DNA of 64,000 nucleotides from Dichotomicrobium thermohalophilum (GTDB taxonomy: Bacteria > Pseudomonadota > Alphaproteobacteria > Rhizobiales > Rhodomicrobiaceae), in contig NZ_QXDF01000001.1 in NCBI RefSeq assembly GCF_003550175.1, positions 954,501 to 1,018,500 of the forward strand, given 5' to 3'. The translations under genes and the position numbers were made by a program. The notes under the pieces were generated by a model. It did no database searches. It worked only from the letters and a program-made list of their open reading frames with translations, and was not told the origin of the DNA. Shown one piece after another: positions 7,901-16,062 of this stretch (positions are counted from its first letter, which is position 1; every line of letters starts with the position of its first letter).

Positions 7901-10015
7901 CTCGAACCCATGGCTGGCGTACCGGTCGACCCGGTCGCCGGCGAGAACTGCGTCGAGATCGACTGGGCCGCCATTGACGAGGCTCGCGGCAAGACGGGTC
8001 CACCGGAAGCGGATGAGCGAAGCGACAATGACCGGGATTGCACCCCGGTTGTCCTGGATGTCGCCGCGCCGTCGCCGCCGCCCGGTGCGGACGCAGAGGG
8101 CGTGCCACCGATCCCCGAGCCGGACATCAACGTGCGCAAGCGCGCGGCGACCGATTCCTGCGAACCCGGCAAGCCCTGCTGGTTCATCATCGTCATCGAG
8201 GGAACCACCGACATCCCCTTCGAGGGCGCGTTCTCCGTGACGGACATTCCCAAGGCCAAGCACTGGACCTTCGCCGGGGGCGGCAGGCTGGGCCTGTGGT
8301 CGTGTGACTCGGACAAGGACGGGAACACGACATGCACCTATGACATCGCGAAGAACCCCAACCTGCCGGCGGAGGGACTGACCAAGGACGATCGTGTCGG
8401 TTTTGATATCGCCTTTGATGTGCCGCCGAGCCAGCCCCTCGGGACCGTCCAGAACTGCGTCCTAGTCTCCTTCCCCCCGCCGGCCACGGGCGAAATGAGC
8501 AAATCGACCAAGGTCGTTTGCGCCGACGTGCTGATCGCGAACCAGCCTAAGCTGACCATCGCCAAGCATTTCGACAGCAGCACATGCTCTGCGGGCGGGG
8601 CCTGCAATTTCATTGTGACCGTGAAGAACGAGGGCAAAGGGCCCTATGACGGGCTGCTCACGCTGTGGGACAGGCCCGGCGGCGCCGGTGTCGGTGATGA
8701 CGCTCTGGAGGTGGAATCGGTAACTGCGCCGGGATGGGAATGCCGCACGCATCAGCAGGAACCGTCCTGGACAGAACATGGACGATTCCTCTGCTATGGC
8801 CGGGACATCGAGCCTGGCGAGACCGTCATCTTCACGGCCAAGGCCAGCCTGGACGCAACCGCGAAGACTGGCGAGATCGAGAACTGCGGCGAACTGCACC
8901 TGACGAAGTCGGACCCCGGGAAACTTTCGCAAAGCGACCGGGCGTGGCTCGTCCGGCGATTTCTCACGAGCCAGGGCTACCAGACGACCCCGGAAGCTGA
9001 CGACCGACTGAGCGACCAGGAAAAGAAGGCCCTCGCCGACTACAAGACGAAGAACCCCGTCTTTTCCGACACCAGCGGTGAGATCACCGATGAGTTCCTC
9101 GGGCTGCTGACGCCGTCCGCTGACGACGCATCCGGCAAAGATGTTCTGGAGGCCTGCGACAGCGTCGAGGTCATGCCGAACCTTACGGTGAAGAAAGAAG
9201 GGCCTTCTTCCGAGCTACTTCTCTCAGCCGAGGGCTTTGGTTGCCGGTTTGAACATCGCTGCGGCTACGACATCATTGTCTCGCCGGGCGGAGACCAGCC
9301 CTACCAAGGCCCTATCACGCTGCGGGAGGAACTTCCCAAAGGCTGGGTCCTGGACGATTACTTCCCAAAAAGCGCTACGACCTGGACATGCACCGGCAGC
9401 AACCCGGTCGAATGCAAATATCCGAACATCTCGCTGGCCAAAGGCCAGTCAGCGACGCTGAACCTGACGATCAAGCCGACGACCTCGTGGTATACCGCCA
9501 ACAAAAATGTCCGCCATCCATGGGTTCGGAACTGCTCCTATCTGTTGGTCGACGGCAAGAAGATCGAGCGAGAGCCATACCGATCCTGCTACCGCATGCG
9601 CCTGTCGTTCCAGGATCTGAACGAATGGGACTACGACCCCACCGGCACCGGAAGCTGCACGCCGCCAAACTGCTCCTTCTACCAGTTCACTGCCACTGCG
9701 CGGGAAGAAGCCTATCGCGGTCCGATCCGGATTGAGGTCGACACTCCGCCCGGCTCCGATTTCCCCGAAGCCGAGATCGTCGACGCGCCTGACACATGCG
9801 CCCCGTCACAGTGGACCTGCAGCCGCACCGGAGGAGAGTTCGGCGACAAGCATATCTGCGGTATCGAGGATCCTACCGTGTCGCGGACGCTGCCGCGACG
9901 ATCGCAATCGCGGACGGTACGGTTTTCCAGAATGCGCCCAAGACGTTCACGACCTATCGCTTCATCGTCTGCGCCCCCTAGTCATCGGCCGGGGCGCGGT
10001 CAAAAAGGAAAGTGA
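4940..10015 (+). CDS. Giant secreted DUF11-repeat protein with propeller-like N-terminus; 3' end probably frameshifted
   Basis: About 1,691 residues from ATG 4940; this start gives a good Sec signal (core LTSLICLFLFGTM, cut near AHA-Q), whereas the upstream GTG 4919 lies in a hairpin. Residues about 30-560 form a beta-rich, propeller-like domain (LGNIAFDPWNHQFYVSD). Then come seven Cys-containing DUF11-type Ig-like repeats starting near residues 592, 731, 891, 1062, 1204, 1414 and 1552, each with the pattern C-PG-C-F, N-G-PY, GW, W-C, PGE and NC. Between repeats 5 and 6 (about 1327-1390) is a segment like a peptidoglycan-binding helix bundle. Such proteins are surface or matrix components. 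The last ~45 residues are Arg/Ser-rich nonsense-like, while another frame gives a sensible ending at 9981. Confidence 0.85.
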   Translation: MPSRALQTVLTSLICLFLFGTMAHAQGPEVSEGTAIVTQFSGVTTETAETGEPRRVLDVRGSVVKLLDVSELGGPAQGQSLAVDEVPLGVTAGEIGQVFGIAYDDADPANLYLTATSAFGLHRTADGTDWMPGMWGRDAGPGTVWKLNADEGYAPEVFAQITADGRENTGAALGNIAFDPWNHQFYVSDLETGYIHRLDMAGEIIGRYDHGVNARRNFVDARTGRSDALAPVAFDPESAARVEGCPLGDFSKTPACWNVADFRRRVWGVGVHQDPETGEVRLYYSVWSSQPLGSEDFEAASAEETLNTIWSVAISADGGFDLDDIRREFALPAFFAQERDVDAFGVSHPVSDIAFSRARDASIMLLAERGGLRNLGLDARAAFTHPHGARVLRYAQDEDGVWQPAGRYDVGYYDRARLGPPHIRANAAGGVDFGFGYTEDGDIDTDRPEAMVWMTGDALCTPEAPCRDPETGQRTERTQVDGLQATPVEALDAVAPEAASEPYPTIGPAYPPEGPDQSYMIEPQTPVLPILITGERDDTSRIGDVAFYRPYPGAVAVAEAEPPLVDWGIPEGVVEEPWWPEPLPVPDDVPPVDLSVQKAIPAPCVPGGKCPFVIIVTNTGDQPYTDPIMISDVLANGWTLAAWGPAGSAWECQQDGSAVSCMHPDPDLSPGESGAVTIELVVPPAQVSGQWDNCAVLEFPMGAEDDDPTNDEGCAPIAFGPAEAKEPVDGRDLAMRKMAGNPTCTPGVPCSFTVEIANRGSVEYSGPFRISETMPEGWRFGGLDTGWWCLTTAGGGPLVSCWRDITLKPGEVESLNVTLIPRQTGAHEGRARNCVAIDWTQIEQDHDATNDSACAEVELTPAPAPEPPPGAPPVAPTGEGMVIGPESVGYDLRITKDPPHSAQAAAPGAAPLYVCAPLKPCPFVVTITNQGVKPYQGPFSFTDTSKGGWSYGGISEGWSCDEQAGGGFACSGQIDLAPGESETLSVQLEPMAGVPVDPVAGENCVEIDWAAIDEARGKTGPPEADERSDNDRDCTPVVLDVAAPSPPPGADAEGVPPIPEPDINVRKRAATDSCEPGKPCWFIIVIEGTTDIPFEGAFSVTDIPKAKHWTFAGGGRLGLWSCDSDKDGNTTCTYDIAKNPNLPAEGLTKDDRVGFDIAFDVPPSQPLGTVQNCVLVSFPPPATGEMSKSTKVVCADVLIANQPKLTIAKHFDSSTCSAGGACNFIVTVKNEGKGPYDGLLTLWDRPGGAGVGDDALEVESVTAPGWECRTHQQEPSWTEHGRFLCYGRDIEPGETVIFTAKASLDATAKTGEIENCGELHLTKSDPGKLSQSDRAWLVRRFLTSQGYQTTPEADDRLSDQEKKALADYKTKNPVFSDTSGEITDEFLGLLTPSADDASGKDVLEACDSVEVMPNLTVKKEGPSSELLLSAEGFGCRFEHRCGYDIIVSPGGDQPYQGPITLREELPKGWVLDDYFPKSATTWTCTGSNPVECKYPNISLAKGQSATLNLTIKPTTSWYTANKNVRHPWVRNCSYLLVDGKKIEREPYRSCYRMRLSFQDLNEWDYDPTGTGSCTPPNCSFYQFTATAREEAYRGPIRIEVDTPPGSDFPEAEIVDAPDTCAPSQWTCSRTGGEFGDKHICGIEDPTVSRTLPRRSQSRTVRFSRMRPRRSRPIASSSAPPSHRPGRGQKGK

Positions 10016-10348
10016 CAAGGGGCGCTCAGCCCGACTCCTTCGGCATCCTTCATGAGGGGCCCGGCGAGCCGGATCGCAGCGTCAACGCCCTGCTTCGAGG
10101 CCGTATCGCCTCGCTGTTGCGAGCATCTGCGCAATTCACTATTGAGACGAGGTGAACTGGCTCGGCACGAAACCTGCGGGCAGGGCCGTTTGGCGCATGA
10201 GCGAGAGCATATCTCCGGAAAGTCGCTAAGAGATGCGAGCGATTTCCGATCCAGTCGGAATGGACGGCGCTTCACGCGTGCGCCTGTTCCGGAAAGACAT
10301 CAATCAGGCGCCCTATCTTAACGGGAGCAAGGATAGCCGGGCCAGCCC
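10016..10348. other. Intergenic stretch before pabB
   Basis: About 330 bases. Short frames on both strands lack domains. The pabB promoter should lie in the right part, but I see no clear box. Confidence 0.4.
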
Positions 10349-11491
10349 ATGACGCCTTTCATTCTGTTTGATAAGGGGCCCGGCGCGCAGCCCGCACTGT
10401 TTCGTGACCCCCTGCGGATTATCGAGGCCAATACGCCCGAGGAGGTCGCCCCGGCTTTGACGGCGATCGGGCAGGCGCAACGCGCGGGCCGCTGGCTGGC
10501 AGGCTTCGCCAGCTATGAGCTTGGCTATGTGCTGGAACCGAGTCTCTGCGAGCTGTTGCCCTCTGAGCGGAGGACGCCGCTCTTGCGCTTCGGTGTTTTT
10601 GATGTCCCTGGTCCGGCGGCGGACCTCGACCCGACGATCGCCCATCAAGCGGGAGAGGCCATGCTCCGGGACCCCGTCTGTGACTGGTCCGACGGCGATT
10701 ACGCCGACGCCTTTGATGTCATTCGCGTCGGAATCGCGGCGGGTGATTATTATCAGGTCAACCTGACAATGCGGCTGCGGATGCGCCTGGAGGGCACGCC
10801 TCTGGGGCTCTACGGTGCTCTCAGGCGGCGAAACCCGGTGGCACATGGGGCATACGTGGACCTTGGCCCGCCGATCCTGCTTTCGCGCTCGCCGGAACTG
10901 TTCCTTGAGATCACGCGTGACGGCATCATCAGGACCGTGCCGATGAAAGGGACTGCGCCGCGCGGGACGACGGCCGCGGAAGACGAAGCGCTGCGCGAAC
11001 AGCTTCAAACGGACCCGAAGAACCGCGCCGAAAACCTGATGATCGTCGATCTGCTGCGCAATGATATCTCGCGCATCGCCGAGCCGGGGACCGTACACGT
11101 GCCGAAGCTGTTCAAGGTCGAGAGTTATCAGACCGTTCACCAGATGATTTCCTGCGTGGCGGCGCGGCTGCGGGCCGACGCCGGCATTGGCGACGTGTTC
11201 GCCAGCCTGTTCCCCTGCGGTTCGGTGACCGGCGCGCCGAAGATCGCGGCGATGCGGGCGATCCGGGATGTCGAAATCGGTCCGCGCGAAGCCTATTGCG
11301 GCGCGATCGGCTGGCTCGCCCCGGATGGCCGCGCACGCTTCAATGTCGCAATCCGCACGCTGATGCACTATGCCGATGACGATGTGGTGCTGAATGTCGG
11401 CGGCGGCGTGGTGGCAGACAGCACGGCGGAGAGCGAGTATGAGGAGGCGCTATGGAAGACACGGTTCGCGCTCGGCCTCCCGCAGACCTGA
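10349..11491 (+). CDS. pabB: Aminodeoxychorismate synthase component I
   Basis: This enzyme combines chorismate with ammonia or glutamine nitrogen to give 4-amino-4-deoxychorismate, the first step of p-aminobenzoate and folate synthesis. The 380 residues are the chorismate-binding fold of the PabB/TrpE family: KGTAPRG near 210, the NRAENLMIVDLLRNDISR motif near 230-247, PCGSVTGAPK near 288-300, and YCGAIGW then FNVAIRTL near 320-335. It is shorter than E. coli PabB but typical of the alphaproteobacterial form. The end overlaps the pabC gene by 40 bases, so the two are translationally coupled. No glutaminase gene (pabA) is seen nearby. Anthranilate synthase is the main alternative, made unlikely by the pabC neighbour. 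Confidence 0.93.
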   Translation: MTPFILFDKGPGAQPALFRDPLRIIEANTPEEVAPALTAIGQAQRAGRWLAGFASYELGYVLEPSLCELLPSERRTPLLRFGVFDVPGPAADLDPTIAHQAGEAMLRDPVCDWSDGDYADAFDVIRVGIAAGDYYQVNLTMRLRMRLEGTPLGLYGALRRRNPVAHGAYVDLGPPILLSRSPELFLEITRDGIIRTVPMKGTAPRGTTAAEDEALREQLQTDPKNRAENLMIVDLLRNDISRIAEPGTVHVPKLFKVESYQTVHQMISCVAARLRADAGIGDVFASLFPCGSVTGAPKIAAMRAIRDVEIGPREAYCGAIGWLAPDGRARFNVAIRTLMHYADDDVVLNVGGGVVADSTAESEYEEALWKTRFALGLPQT

Positions 11492-12132
11492 AAGTCATCG
11501 AGACCATGCGCTGGGACCGCGCCTCAGGCTTTGCCAGGTTTGAGCGGCATCTTTCGCGTTGCGCGGCGACCTGCCAGCAGTTCGGCATTCCTTTCGAGGC
11601 TGAGGCCGTGCGCGCCGCCCTTCATCGCGCAGCGACCGGCGCGCACATGCGGGTCCGGCTGACAATCGACCTGAGCGGCCAGATTGAGGTGAAGGCGACA
11701 GAGCTTGCGGGCGAGCCCCCCGCCACCCCGTGGCGCATCGCCTTGTCTGACCACAGGCTGCGTGCGGGCGACCCATGGCTTCGCGTCAAGACGACCAAGC
11801 GCGAAATCTATGACCGCGCGCGCCGCGAGCTGCCGGCCCATCTGAACGAAATCATCTTCGCCAATGAGCGCGACGAGATTTGCGAGGGCACGATCACCAA
11901 CCTGTTTTTCGACTTTGGCGATGGGCTGATCACGCCGCCGGTTTCCTCCGGTGTGCTGCCGGGCGTGCTGCGCGCCGAGTTGCTCGCGGAGGGCAAATGC
12001 CGCGAAGGTCTGGTGAAGCTTGCGGATCTGGACAGCGCTGAAGCGATATGGGCCGGGAACTCAGTGCGCGGGCTGATCCACTGCCGTCTGGTCGGCCAAG
12101 CATCTGCGCCGATCGCCAACGCTGGCAAATAG
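11452..12132 (+). CDS. pabC: Aminotransferase class IV, probable 4-amino-4-deoxychorismate lyase
   Basis: A 226-residue PLP enzyme of fold type IV that would split aminodeoxychorismate into p-aminobenzoate and pyruvate. The motif CEGTITNLFFDFG followed by TPPVSSGVLPGVLR is the class IV signature; the PLP lysine is likely the one in VKTTKREIYDRAR. The ATG lies inside pabB, giving a 40-base overlap in another frame. The fixed order pabB-pabC points to the lyase rather than a branched-chain aminotransferase, which would be longer. Confidence 0.88.
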   Translation: MEDTVRARPPADLKVIETMRWDRASGFARFERHLSRCAATCQQFGIPFEAEAVRAALHRAATGAHMRVRLTIDLSGQIEVKATELAGEPPATPWRIALSDHRLRAGDPWLRVKTTKREIYDRARRELPAHLNEIIFANERDEICEGTITNLFFDFGDGLITPPVSSGVLPGVLRAELLAEGKCREGLVKLADLDSAEAIWAGNSVRGLIHCRLVGQASAPIANAGK

Positions 12133-12354
12133 CCGAGCAATGGTAAGACGGGCAGGGGAGCCCTGGTGAGCGTTCTTTGGGGCTGCCTGCACCTTCGCCT
12201 CACCGGTATGGGAGACCGTGGTTCACAAAGTCACCTGCCAAACAGTTTCGAGGGCACGCGACCAACGACGAGACGCCGGGGTGGCTGACCGAGGTTGCCG
12301 GAAATTGGTTTGTTCTCCGAGGGAGCAGTGCAGGCGAGCGCGCGAAGCCAGAGT

Positions 12355-12428
12355 TGGCTGGGGAACCTGGATTCGAACCAGGACCTACGGAGTCAGAGTC
12401 CGCTGTTCTACCATTAAACTATTCCCCA
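12355..12428 (-). tRNA. tRNA-Gln (CTG)
   Basis: 74-base cloverleaf on the minus strand with encoded CCA. The acceptor strands TGGGGAA and TTCCCCA pair fully, the T arm has loop ttcgaat, and the anticodon loop is ctctgac with anticodon CTG (complement of 12394-12396). It is a stand-alone gene between pabC and the DUF6460 gene. Confidence 0.95.
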
Positions 12429-12441
12429 CTGGCCGATGAGA

Positions 12442-12479
12442 AACGCAGCGAAGTATGACGCTCGGTGCGTCGCTGCGTT
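12442..12479. terminator. Hairpin between DUF6460 gene and tRNA-Gln
   Basis: A perfect 10-base inverted repeat (aacgcagcga / tcgctgcgtt) with an 18-base loop, downstream of the minus-strand aap/DUF6460 transcript and upstream of tRNA-Gln. No strong T-run, so termination is only likely. Confidence 0.4.
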
Positions 12480-12539
12480 GGCTTTAAGATTAGTCAGGCG
12501 AGGGCCGCGACGCAAGGGGGGATCACCCCAGCTACACGC

Positions 12540-12815
12540 CTATTGCCCGTCGCTCGTGCGCCGGAAGATGAGCCGGAAGATCTGTACCACCGCCCAGATA
12601 GGCACGACAACCACCGCGCCGATCAGCAGCCGCGTGCCCAGCCACTCCAGCGCGTCCAGCCCGACCTCGGAGACGTAGCGGATCAGCGCGCGAATGTTCT
12701 CGACCAGGTCGAGTGGGTTCAGGTCGAGCGCCTGCAGCACGATCCCCACGACGATCGAGATGATCGCCAGCCGGAGCGCCACGCCAGCAGCATGGCTGCC
12801 CGCAAATCGGTCCAT
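12540..12815 (-). CDS. DUF6460 family small membrane protein
   Basis: About 91 residues with two membrane segments: one near residues 11-30 (LRLAIISIVVGIVLQAL) and one near 59-80 (LLIGAVVVVPIWAVVQIFRLI). A short Arg-rich tail is cytoplasmic. This is the layout of the DUF6460 proteins of rhizobia, whose function is unknown. The ATG at 12815 is preceded by ggag at good spacing; the longer frame from a TTG at 12848 is less likely. It follows aapP by 30 bases and may be read with the transporter operon. Confidence 0.75.
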   Translation of the reverse strand: MDRFAGSHAAGVALRLAIISIVVGIVLQALDLNPLDLVENIRALIRYVSEVGLDALEWLGTRLLIGAVVVVPIWAVVQIFRLIFRRTSDGQ

Positions 12816-12844
12816 ACGGTGTCTCCGTTCCCGGCGCGCGCCGA

Positions 12845-13639
12845 TCAATGCCCAAGGATCTGGCTAAGGAACAGCTTGGTGCGATCGCTCTTCGGGTTGT
12901 TGAAGAAGCCATCGGGCGGCTGAACCTCGACGATCTGGCCGAAATCCATGAACACGATCCGGTCGGCGACTTTGCGCGCGAACTCCATCTCGTGGGTAAC
13001 GACCAGCATGGTCATGCCGCTTTCCGCGAGGTCGATCATCACGTCGAGAACCTCGGAGATCATTTCCGGGTCGAGCGCGGAGGTCGGCTCGTCGAACAAC
13101 ATGATCTTCGGTTGCATGCACAGCGACCGCGCGATGGCCACGCGCTGCTGCTGGCCGCCGGAAAGCTGGCCGGGATACTTGTTTGCCTGCTCGGGAATGC
13201 GCACACGCTCCAGATATTTGTGGGCGGTCTCCTCGGCCTGCTTCTTGGGGATCTTGCGGACCCAGACCGGCGCGAGCGTGCAGTTTTCGAGGACCGTCAG
13301 GTGCGGGAAAAGGTTAAAGTGCTGGAACACCATCCCGACTTCCTTGCGGATGTCCTCGATGTTCTTGAGGTCGTCGTTCAACTCGATGCCGTCGACAGTG
13401 ATGGTGCCTTCCTGATGCACCTCCAGCCGGTTGATGCAGCGGATCAGCGTGGACTTGCCCGAGCCGGAGGGGCCGCAGACCACGATGCGCTCGCCCGTGC
13501 CCACCGTCAGGTCGATGTCCTTGAGCACGTGGAAGTCACCGAACCACTTGTTCAGCCCGCTGATCTCGATGATCGGGCGGTCGAGCCGGCGCTCGGGCGC
13601 GTGATCGGCCTCGGGCCGGGTGTCTTGCGAAAGTGCCAT
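12845..13639 (-). CDS. aapP: General L-amino acid ABC transporter, ATP-binding protein
   Basis: The 264-residue ATPase powers the Aap importer from the inner face of the membrane. It shows Walker A (GPSGSGKST near 49-57), Q-loop ([13 protein letters not shown]), the signature [15 protein letters not shown] and Walker B ([12 protein letters not shown]), with the H-loop in VVTHEMEFA. It is the last of the four genes aapJ-aapQ-aapM-aapP, 11 bases after aapM. The family is that of GlnQ/HisP; the AapP assignment rests on the operon. A ~20-residue N-terminal extension before the ABC domain is common in AapP. Confidence 0.95.
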   Translation of the reverse strand: MALSQDTRPEADHAPERRLDRPIIEISGLNKWFGDFHVLKDIDLTVGTGERIVVCGPSGSGKSTLIRCINRLEVHQEGTITVDGIELNDDLKNIEDIRKEVGMVFQHFNLFPHLTVLENCTLAPVWVRKIPKKQAEETAHKYLERVRIPEQANKYPGQLSGGQQQRVAIARSLCMQPKIMLFDEPTSALDPEMISEVLDVMIDLAESGMTMLVVTHEMEFARKVADRIVFMDFGQIVEVQPPDGFFNNPKSDRTKLFLSQILGH

Positions 13640-13650
13640 GCGGTCGGCTC

Positions 13651-14772
13651 CTAGCGTTGGGTCTCCCTGTCCAGCTTGCGCTCGATATACTGGCTATAGC
13701 GCGACATGCCATAGGTACAGATGAAGAAAATCAGCGCGGCAAAGACATAAGCCTCGAAGTCGTAGCCCTTCCACTCGATCGAGCGGCTTGCCGTCTGCGC
13801 CATATTCAGCAGATCGAGCAGGCCGATGATCGACACCAGCGAGGTATCCTTGAAAAGGGCGATGAAAGTGTTGACGATACCAGGGATCGAAATCCGCAAT
13901 GCCTGGGGCAGGATGATGAAGATCATTTTCTGCCAGTAGCCGAGCCCGAGTGCGTCCGCCGCCTCGTACTGCCCGCGTGGGATGGCTGACAGACCACCTC
14001 GGATGGCCTCGGCCGTGTAGGCCGACTGGAACAGCGTAATGCCGACCATGGCGCGCACGACCTTGTTGAAGTCGACTTCCGAGGGGAAGAACAGCGGCAG
14101 CATCACCGAGGCCATGAACAGAATGGTGATAAGCGGCGTGCCGCGCCAGAACTCGATATAGATGACCGAGATCGCGCGAATGATCGGAAGCTGGGATCTT
14201 CGTCCCAGCGCCAGCAGGATACCGATCGGCAGCGCCATCACGATCCCCACGCTCGCCAGGGTCAGCGTGAGTAGGAAGCCGCCCCATTCCTCGACATTCG
14301 CCGCCGGCAGGCCCAGCCACTCACCCTGCACGACGGCGTAGGTGAAGATCGGGAAGCCGATCAGCGTGAACAGCGCCACCTGCGGCTTGTACGGCGTGGG
14401 CGGAAGCGTCAGCCAGGCGATCAAAGCGGCGAATACGATGAAGGCCAGGGTGGGCCGCCAGACCTGTTCCGGGTTGGCGCCGAAGTAGAGCCCGAACATG
14501 AGCTGGGTGAAGCGGACCTTGATGAAGGTCCAGCATGCGCCGTCCGGGTTCGCCTCGCACACCGCGCGGCTCGAGCCGGAAATGTTGGCGTCCAGGATCG
14601 CCCACTGCACGATCGGGGGGATGAGCAGATAAATCAGGTACAGCCCCAGCAGCGTGAGAATCGTGTTCGTCACGGTGCCGAACAGATGTTCACGCGCCCA
14701 TTCCCAGGCCCCTGTCTGGCGAATGGGCGGCGGCCGGCTTTCCTTTCGCTCGAAAACGCCTGTTTCGGCCAT
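13651..14772 (-). CDS. aapM: General L-amino acid ABC transporter, permease
   Basis: A 373-residue membrane subunit with about eight hydrophobic segments. The C-terminal half has the HisM/GlnP transmembrane domain with the EAA loop for the ATPase ([13 protein letters not shown] then [14 protein letters not shown]). The large extra N-terminal part with periplasmic loops ([20 protein letters not shown]) is characteristic of AapM and distinguishes it from simple GlnP proteins. It starts 3 bases after the aapQ stop codon. Together with AapQ it forms the channel of a broad-range amino-acid importer. Confidence 0.94.
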   Translation of the reverse strand: MAETGVFERKESRPPPIRQTGAWEWAREHLFGTVTNTILTLLGLYLIYLLIPPIVQWAILDANISGSSRAVCEANPDGACWTFIKVRFTQLMFGLYFGANPEQVWRPTLAFIVFAALIAWLTLPPTPYKPQVALFTLIGFPIFTYAVVQGEWLGLPAANVEEWGGFLLTLTLASVGIVMALPIGILLALGRRSQLPIIRAISVIYIEFWRGTPLITILFMASVMLPLFFPSEVDFNKVVRAMVGITLFQSAYTAEAIRGGLSAIPRGQYEAADALGLGYWQKMIFIILPQALRISIPGIVNTFIALFKDTSLVSIIGLLDLLNMAQTASRSIEWKGYDFEAYVFAALIFFICTYGMSRYSQYIERKLDRETQR

Positions 14773-14775
14773 GGC

Positions 14776-16023
14776 CTATCTCTCCACCACCTGCACGCGC
14801 CGGTTGTACCAGTTGAGAATGCCCGAGGTGAGCAGGCTCAGCGTCTCGTAGACCAGGATCGTCATTGCGATGATGACCAGCGCCTGACCGGTCTGGTTGA
14901 GCGCGATACCGGCCCACAGATTCACCAGCTCCTCATAGGCAACGGCGACGGCCAGCGACGAGTTTTTGGTGAGATTGAGGTATTGGCTGATTGTCGGCGG
15001 AATGATCACGCGCATCGCTTGCGGTATGATCACGAGGCGCAGCATGGTCGGGCGTTTCAGCCCGAGCGAGGCTGCGGCCTCGGTCTGGCCTTTCGACACG
15101 GAGTTGATGCCGCCACGCACGTTCTCTGCGATGAAGGCCGCCGTGTATGTCGTCAGCGCGAACCACAGCGAGAACAGCGGCAGCGGGACCTGAATGCCGC
15201 CCGTCAGGTTGAAGCGGCCCAGTTCCGGGATCTCGAAGCTCAGCGGCGCCGGGAAGATCAGGAACACTAGGAACACCAGCACGACGAGCGTCAGCAGTCC
15301 GTAGAGACGTCCTGGCGGGCGGTAGCCGGTGTGGTACTGCTTCGCCTTGGCCCAGCGGTTGAACGCAAAGATCGCGAAGATCCCCATGACAACGGCGGCA
15401 AGCAGCGCCCAGGCGCCCACGCTCTCGGTCAGAATCGGTTTCGGCAGATACAGCCCACGATTGTTGAGGAAGATCTCCTCGCCGACCGTGATGCTCTCGC
15501 GGGGGCCGGGAAACAGCGGCAGGAACACCGCAAAGTTCCAGAACATGATCTGGAGGAGGAGCGGCGTGTTCCGGAAAATCTCGACATAGACCGAGGCAAA
15601 CCGCGACAGCAGGAAGTTTGGCGAAAGGCGCGCGACGCCGACGATGAAGCCGAGGATCGTCGCCGCGAGGATCCCCAGCACGCTGACGATGATCGTGTTC
15701 TGAATGCCGATGAGGAAGACGACCCAGTAAGGGGTCTCGCCAAGTTTGTAATCAATGAACGGAGAGAAGCCGACGGCAAAGGGCGCCGTCTCGGTCAGAA
15801 ATCCGAAGCCCGTCTGAATGCCGCGCTCGTTCAGATTGGCGACGGTGTTGGTGAATATCGTGTAGAGCGCCCAGAGAACGAGCGCCAGAACGGTAATCTG
15901 AACGGCTATGCCGCGATAGACGGGATTGCGATAAAACGGAATCCGGTTGTTACGGCTCAAATCGCGTCCTCGGGATCCGGGCAACACTGTTCGCTGGGCG
16001 AATGACGTCGGGCGCGGCGGCAT
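14776..16023 (-). CDS. aapQ: General L-amino acid ABC transporter, permease
   Basis: About 415 residues from the ATG at 16023 (MPPRPTSFAQRT); a longer frame to 16062 has no support. An N-terminal membrane segment (VQITVLALVLWALYTIF), a large periplasmic/TM insert, and a C-terminal HisM-type domain with the EAA loop (TAAFIAENVRGGINSV, EAAASLGLKRP) are seen. The gene is 39 bases after aapJ and 3 before aapM, inside the aapJQMP operon. It pairs with AapM; both carry the same fold but differ in sequence. Confidence 0.93.
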   Translation of the reverse strand: MPPRPTSFAQRTVLPGSRGRDLSRNNRIPFYRNPVYRGIAVQITVLALVLWALYTIFTNTVANLNERGIQTGFGFLTETAPFAVGFSPFIDYKLGETPYWVVFLIGIQNTIIVSVLGILAATILGFIVGVARLSPNFLLSRFASVYVEIFRNTPLLLQIMFWNFAVFLPLFPGPRESITVGEEIFLNNRGLYLPKPILTESVGAWALLAAVVMGIFAIFAFNRWAKAKQYHTGYRPPGRLYGLLTLVVLVFLVFLIFPAPLSFEIPELGRFNLTGGIQVPLPLFSLWFALTTYTAAFIAENVRGGINSVSKGQTEAAASLGLKRPTMLRLVIIPQAMRVIIPPTISQYLNLTKNSSLAVAVAYEELVNLWAGIALNQTGQALVIIAMTILVYETLSLLTSGILNWYNRRVQVVER

Positions 16024-16062
16024 CCGCGCATGATGCGCAGACGCCGCCGGCGATTTCCTCAA

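Noticed and set aside
12177-12458. Plus-strand frame containing GEPGFEPGPTESESAVLPLNYS
   Set aside because: It is the antisense reading of tRNA-Gln, a classic false gene.
13694-14320. Long frame antisense or shifted within aapM
   Set aside because: High GC keeps alternative frames open here; aapM has clear motifs and coupling, the other frame does not.
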